A DNA stretch of 9,157 nucleotides from a bacterium (GTDB taxonomy: Bacteria > Desulfobacterota > Binatia > UBA12015): NCBI GenBank assembly GCA_029976905.1, contig JAPOLW010000126.1, positions 1 to 9,157 of the forward strand, in the 5' to 3' direction. The notes under the pieces are model-generated. The model was given only the letters and a program-made list of their open reading frames with translations, was not told the DNA's origin and searched no databases. Positions 6,081 through 9,157 of the stretch are shown here, piece by piece (within the stretch, counting starts at the first letter, position 1; the number at the start of each line of letters is the position of its first letter). The position numbers were made by a program, and so were the translations under genes.

Positions 6081-8753
6081 ATGGGAATGGAGCGAACAGA
6101 AGTGCCGAGGAGCAATTGCTCGCCCTGGTGGCGCGCGGCGCGCGGCAAGGTGGTCGGTCGTGGCCTGGTCGCACTCGCACTCGTGGTTGCCGGTTGCCTG
6201 CCCCCTCGAGACACGCGGCTGGAAGTCGAGGAGGGTGTGCGCCTCGGCATGCTCCTGCGCGACTTCGGCGGCATCATGGACTCCCAGGGCGACTCCGTTT
6301 GCTGGGCAGACGTCTCTCTTTCACGCGTGCGCACCGTCACGGTGGGATACAGCAACGGCGAAGGCGCGGGGGATGCGGTCGACGTCGTCTTCGACGGCGT
6401 CCCGGTCGGCCGCGTCACTCTGGAGCATTGCGGCGTCGGTGGACCGTGGAGCGGAGTATGCGGTACGTCCTCTGCGAGCATCACTCCCAACGCCGCCACG
6501 GCCGATCTATGCCTGCGGGGCGTCGGACCCGGCTGGATCGGTGCTCTCGACTATCTGCACCTCGGCTCTGCCCGCACCCCCCCGGCTCCGAGCGCTTCCC
6601 CCTCCCCTTCGCCTTCCCCCTCCCCTTCGCCTTCGCCCACCCCCTCTCCGCCCCCCGGATGCACCACCCATGTCGATTGCGACGACGGCAATGCGTGCAA
6701 CGGGTCGGAGATCTGCGCGAACGGCATTTGTGGTGCCGGAACGCCGCCGAACTGCGCAGACGGAGATGACTGCACGCTCGACGGCTGCGACCCGACACAA
6801 GGATGTGTCTTCACGCCGGCGAGCTGCAATGGAGGCGGTACGTGCTCCAGTGACGCCCAATGCACCGACGGCAACCCCTGCACCCGCGATCTCTGCGAAA
6901 CCGGCGCCTGCGTCCATCCGGCCGATGTCTTTTGCGACACGGTCGTGCCGCTCTACGACGAAACCACCCCCCTCGAACCACCACTCGTCGAAGACACGCC
7001 GACCGCCCGGATCACCCGATGGGCCGACCGCGCCCGCGATCGACACGCGCGCGAAACCCAGTTCCAGGCCTACGAGCATTATCTGGGACGATATTGGGAA
7101 CACCGCAGTGCGGCCGTGGAGATCATCGATCGGATTGCCAAAGGCGGCACGGACATCACCTTCAACGTGACGACGCAGTGGAAACTGGCCGACGGCGCCG
7201 CCGATCTGCGCCTCTTCTACCTGGGAGAGAGCGGCGTGGCACAGTACATGGATAATCGCAGCATGACCCCGATCGACGATCTGCACTATACCCATTCGGT
7301 CTCCTACAACCCGATGGAGGGACGTCCGCTCCAGGTCGGCGATGCGATCGAGTTCGAACTCAGCCAATTCCTCGACGCGCCTCCGGCGGGCCGGGCCAAC
7401 TACTACGGCACGGCAATGCTCTACGTCGTCGGAGAGGGTCTGGTGCCATGGGAGGGAACCGGCGAGCGTCGCGCTTCGCAGCCGATCGCGCCCCGCGAAT
7501 TCCTGGGGGGCAAAACCACCGTGCATCGCAACGAATCCGACGAGGCCGACAATCTCTTCTTGCAGATGACCCAGAACATCGCCTCGCACAATGCGCAGCG
7601 CTTTCTACGCGGCCGACGCGTGCAGCACACGAACTTCGGCGACGGCTCCCACGACGAAGCCTCCGACAATCCGGTCTGGGACAAACAGCGGGACAAGGTC
7701 GGGCCGCTCTATACCGAGGAGACCTGCACCGTCTGCCACGTACGCAACGGCCGCGCTCTGCCCCCAGAGGTCGGGGAGCCGCTGGTCGGCTTCACCGTCC
7801 GGGTCGGTGACGCCTGGGGCAACCCCGATCCCTGGCTCGGCGAGATCCTCCAACCCCATCGGGAGGACGGCAGCGGCGAAGGTGCGGTGCGACTCGCGGG
7901 CTGGATCGAAGAATCGGGACTGCGTCGCCCGCAGTTCGCCTTCGACGCGATGCTCCCGGCACAGGCGTCGGTCCGGATCGCGCCCCCGCTGGTCGGCCTC
8001 GGTCTCCTCGAGGCCATTCCAGAAGCGGCCGTCGCCGCCCGCGCCGACCCCGCCGACCTCGATGAAGATGGAATTTCCGGACGCATGCACGTGGTCGAAG
8101 ATCCGGAAACCGGACTCCCGCGCCTTGGTCGCTTCGGATGGAAAGCCGGCCGAGCAACCCTACGCCAGCAAGCGGCAGCAGCATTTCGCGGCGACATGGG
8201 CGTGACGTCGAGCATCTTTCCGACCCCCGACTGCGGCCCGGTTCAACAGGACTGCGGAAGCGGGGGCATCGAGGTCGCCGACACCGACCTCGACGACCTC
8301 GCCGCCTATCTCGCTCTCCTGGGGATGCAGGCGCGCCGTGGCGCCGAGGGACCGGAGGTCGTACGTGGGGAGGAGATCTTTACGAGCGCCGGCTGTGCGA
8401 GCTGCCACGCGCCGGCCTTCGAGACCACACCGTTCCACCCGATGGCCGAACTCGCCGGACAGACCATCCGTCCCTACACCGATCTTCTCCTGCACGACAT
8501 GGGCCCCGGACTCGCCGACGAACTACCCGAGGGCGATGCGTCCGGCGCGGAGTGGCGAACCCCGCCGCTGTGGAGCATCGGACTCACCGAAGGAGTCCGT
8601 GGCGGCGAGGCCTACCTCCACGACGGCCGAGCGCGGACGCTCCGCGAAGCCATCCTCTGGCACGACGGAGAGGGCCGCCGTTCGCGCGAGGCTTTCGAGG
8701 CATTGTCCGGCGAGGACCAGGCCGCTCTGCTGGCCTTTCTGGGCTCGCTCTGA
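6081..8753 (+). CDS. Multidomain lipoprotein with C-terminal di-heme oxidoreductase (DUF1111/DHOR)
   Basis: Predicted 890-residue surface or periplasmic lipoprotein with two covalent c-type hemes. The lipobox is VVAG/C39 after a hydrophobic core. About 45-165 resembles a CBM6/35-type beta-sandwich (GDSVCWADVSLSRVRTVTVGYSNG, VVFDGVPVGRVTL, LDYLHL). A Ser-Pro linker follows to about 192. Residues 194-285 are Cys-rich repeats (CDDGNACNGSEICANGICG, CTDGNPCTRDLCETGACV). About 286-540 is a domain I do not recognise (RARDRHARE, YEHYLGRYWEHR, NYYGTAMLYVVGEGLVPWE). From about 545 the DHOR core is unmistakable: heme site C549-TVC-H553, APPLVGLGLLEAIPE, GRFGWKAGRATLRQQ, second heme site C772-ASC-H776, YTDLLLHDMGPGLADE, EWRTPPLWSIGLT, YLHDGRARTLREAILWH. 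The family is related to di-heme peroxidases of the MauG/CcpA type; substrate unknown. Hemes would be attached by the Ccm machinery. The start is uncertain: ATG 6081 or 6087 have weak GGGG or GAGAG sites, ATG 6054 has none. Confidence 0.93.
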   Translation: MGMERTEVPRSNCSPWWRAARGKVVGRGLVALALVVAGCLPPRDTRLEVEEGVRLGMLLRDFGGIMDSQGDSVCWADVSLSRVRTVTVGYSNGEGAGDAVDVVFDGVPVGRVTLEHCGVGGPWSGVCGTSSASITPNAATADLCLRGVGPGWIGALDYLHLGSARTPPAPSASPSPSPSPSPSPSPTPSPPPGCTTHVDCDDGNACNGSEICANGICGAGTPPNCADGDDCTLDGCDPTQGCVFTPASCNGGGTCSSDAQCTDGNPCTRDLCETGACVHPADVFCDTVVPLYDETTPLEPPLVEDTPTARITRWADRARDRHARETQFQAYEHYLGRYWEHRSAAVEIIDRIAKGGTDITFNVTTQWKLADGAADLRLFYLGESGVAQYMDNRSMTPIDDLHYTHSVSYNPMEGRPLQVGDAIEFELSQFLDAPPAGRANYYGTAMLYVVGEGLVPWEGTGERRASQPIAPREFLGGKTTVHRNESDEADNLFLQMTQNIASHNAQRFLRGRRVQHTNFGDGSHDEASDNPVWDKQRDKVGPLYTEETCTVCHVRNGRALPPEVGEPLVGFTVRVGDAWGNPDPWLGEILQPHREDGSGEGAVRLAGWIEESGLRRPQFAFDAMLPAQASVRIAPPLVGLGLLEAIPEAAVAARADPADLDEDGISGRMHVVEDPETGLPRLGRFGWKAGRATLRQQAAAAFRGDMGVTSSIFPTPDCGPVQQDCGSGGIEVADTDLDDLAAYLALLGMQARRGAEGPEVVRGEEIFTSAGCASCHAPAFETTPFHPMAELAGQTIRPYTDLLLHDMGPGLADELPEGDASGAEWRTPPLWSIGLTEGVRGGEAYLHDGRARTLREAILWHDGEGRRSREAFEALSGEDQAALLAFLGSL
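6596..6631 (+). repeat. Exact tandem 18-bp duplication coding the Ser-Pro linker
   Basis: TTCCCCCTCCCCTTCGCC occurs twice with no mismatch at 6596-6613 and 6614-6631. Each copy encodes three Pro-Ser units, and partial copies follow. It lies in the linker of the heme lipoprotein between the carbohydrate-binding-like and Cys-rich parts. The exact identity suggests recent slippage; copy-number change would keep the frame. Confidence 0.88.
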
Positions 8754-8765
8754 GGCGCAGGCGGT

Positions 8766-8777
8766 CGTCGGCCGACG
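8766..8777. repeat. 12-bp palindrome after the heme lipoprotein gene
   Basis: CGTCGGCCGACG is a perfect palindrome 13 bases after the stop at 8753, with AGG and CCT further out allowing a longer, bulged stem. There is no T tract, so it is not a textbook terminator. It shares the CGTCGG half-site with the dyad at 2039-2057. A 12-base palindrome is expected by chance in a window of this size. Confidence 0.3.
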
Positions 8778-8876
8778 CCTGGCCCCCCTCCGCGGCCCGA
8801 CGTCTGGCGCGCCGACACGCCTGCGAAGCTCGGCCGAAAAGACCTTTACCATTCGTCCTGGCGCCGCCGGAGGGGC

Positions 8877-8882
8877 TACAAT
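8877..8882 (+). promoter_or_regulatory. Possible -10 box placed for a leaderless transcript
   Basis: TACAAT differs from TATAAT at one base and stands out in GC-rich DNA. It ends six bases before ATG 8889, so transcription would start at or near the A of the start codon. No good -35 hexamer is seen at 16-18 bases. The only Shine-Dalgarno-like run, GGAGG at 8869-8873, is 15 bases from the ATG, too far for normal use. Confidence 0.4.
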
Positions 8883-8888
8883 CCCGGG

Positions 8889-9157
8889 ATGGTTTTTTTC
8901 CCGCAATTCCTTCAGCTCATCCTGATCGCATGGCTCTCGGTCGGCTCGATGCTGGTGGGCATCGGCGCTCTCCTCCGGCGCGCGGGCGGCACCCGCCTCG
9001 AGGGTGCCGACGGAATCTTCCGTGATTTCTGGGTGGGGTTCATGGCCACCCTCTTCGCGCTCGAAAGCTGGCATCTGGTCTTCGCGATCGACGATCGCAT
9101 CTTCATGATCACCGCGGGCCTTGGCGCCGCGGGCCTGCTTCTCGGCGCCTCCGACAT
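8889..9157 (+). CDS. Multi-pass membrane protein, N-terminal part only
   Basis: The frame opens at ATG 8889 and is still open at the right edge (89 codons plus two bases). Three hydrophobic segments are visible: about 7-29 (FLQLILIAWLSVGSMLVGIG), 47-67 (FWVGFMATLFALESWHLVFA) and 71-88 (IFMITAGLGAAGLLLGAS), separated by a short charged loop RRAGGTRLEG and a turn IDDR. No in-frame start exists just upstream, and a later Met21 would cut the first segment in half, so 8889 is the best start. The pattern of a short first helix followed by DFWVGF...WHLVF recalls large polytopic proteins of the glycosyltransferase-like 'LIC_10190' type, but 89 residues are too few to be sure. It lies 135 bases after the heme lipoprotein gene and may have its own promoter, so it need not belong to the same unit. 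Confidence 0.72.
   Translation, partial: MVFFPQFLQLILIAWLSVGSMLVGIGALLRRAGGTRLEGADGIFRDFWVGFMATLFALESWHLVFAIDDRIFMITAGLGAAGLLLGASD

Noticed and set aside
6507..7589. A 360-codon open frame on the minus strand inside the heme lipoprotein gene
   Set aside because: It is antisense to a well-supported protein and ends in Arg/Gly-rich repeats that mirror the Ser-Pro linker.

Overview
The window is high-GC bacterial DNA from a Gram-negative secretor. Every confident gene carries an export signal, a lipobox or membrane segments. The Cys-rich repeat style (CDDGNACNG...), Ser-Pro and Pro-Glu linkers, PKD-like modules and a beta-helix protein with a Cys-rich tail are typical of Myxococcota and related 'deltaproteobacterial' lineages such as Binatota. 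No rRNA or other marker gene is present, so this placement is inference.

Layout: (1) 1-1995, minus strand, a modular secreted GH19 chitinase whose C-terminus runs off the left edge. It has two CBM5/12-like chitin-binding modules, two PKD-like modules, a Pro-Glu linker and a catalytic domain. (2) 1996-3307, a 1.3 kb divergent intergenic region with no convincing gene but with several inverted repeats, including a 19-bp dyad in the chitinase leader. (3) 3308-5320, plus strand, a secreted parallel beta-helix protein with an eukaryote-like disintegrin segment and a C-terminal Cys/Lys domain. (4) 5368-5940, plus strand, a small secreted protein that looks like a free-standing version of that C-terminal domain. 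(5) 6081-8753, plus strand, a very large lipoprotein: carbohydrate-binding-like module, Ser-Pro linker, Cys-rich repeats, an unrecognised middle domain and a C-terminal di-heme oxidoreductase (DUF1111/DHOR). (6) 8889-9157, plus strand, the start of a multi-pass membrane protein that runs off the right edge, with a possible leaderless promoter.

Genes 3308-8753 lie in one direction with short gaps and may be one transcription unit. Taken together the locus looks like a cell-surface and secreted set for binding and attacking an insoluble polymer. The chitinase would hydrolyse chitin, and the heme lipoprotein could do redox chemistry at the surface. That link rests on proximity and domain content only. 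No mobile element, tRNA, rRNA or CRISPR array was seen.
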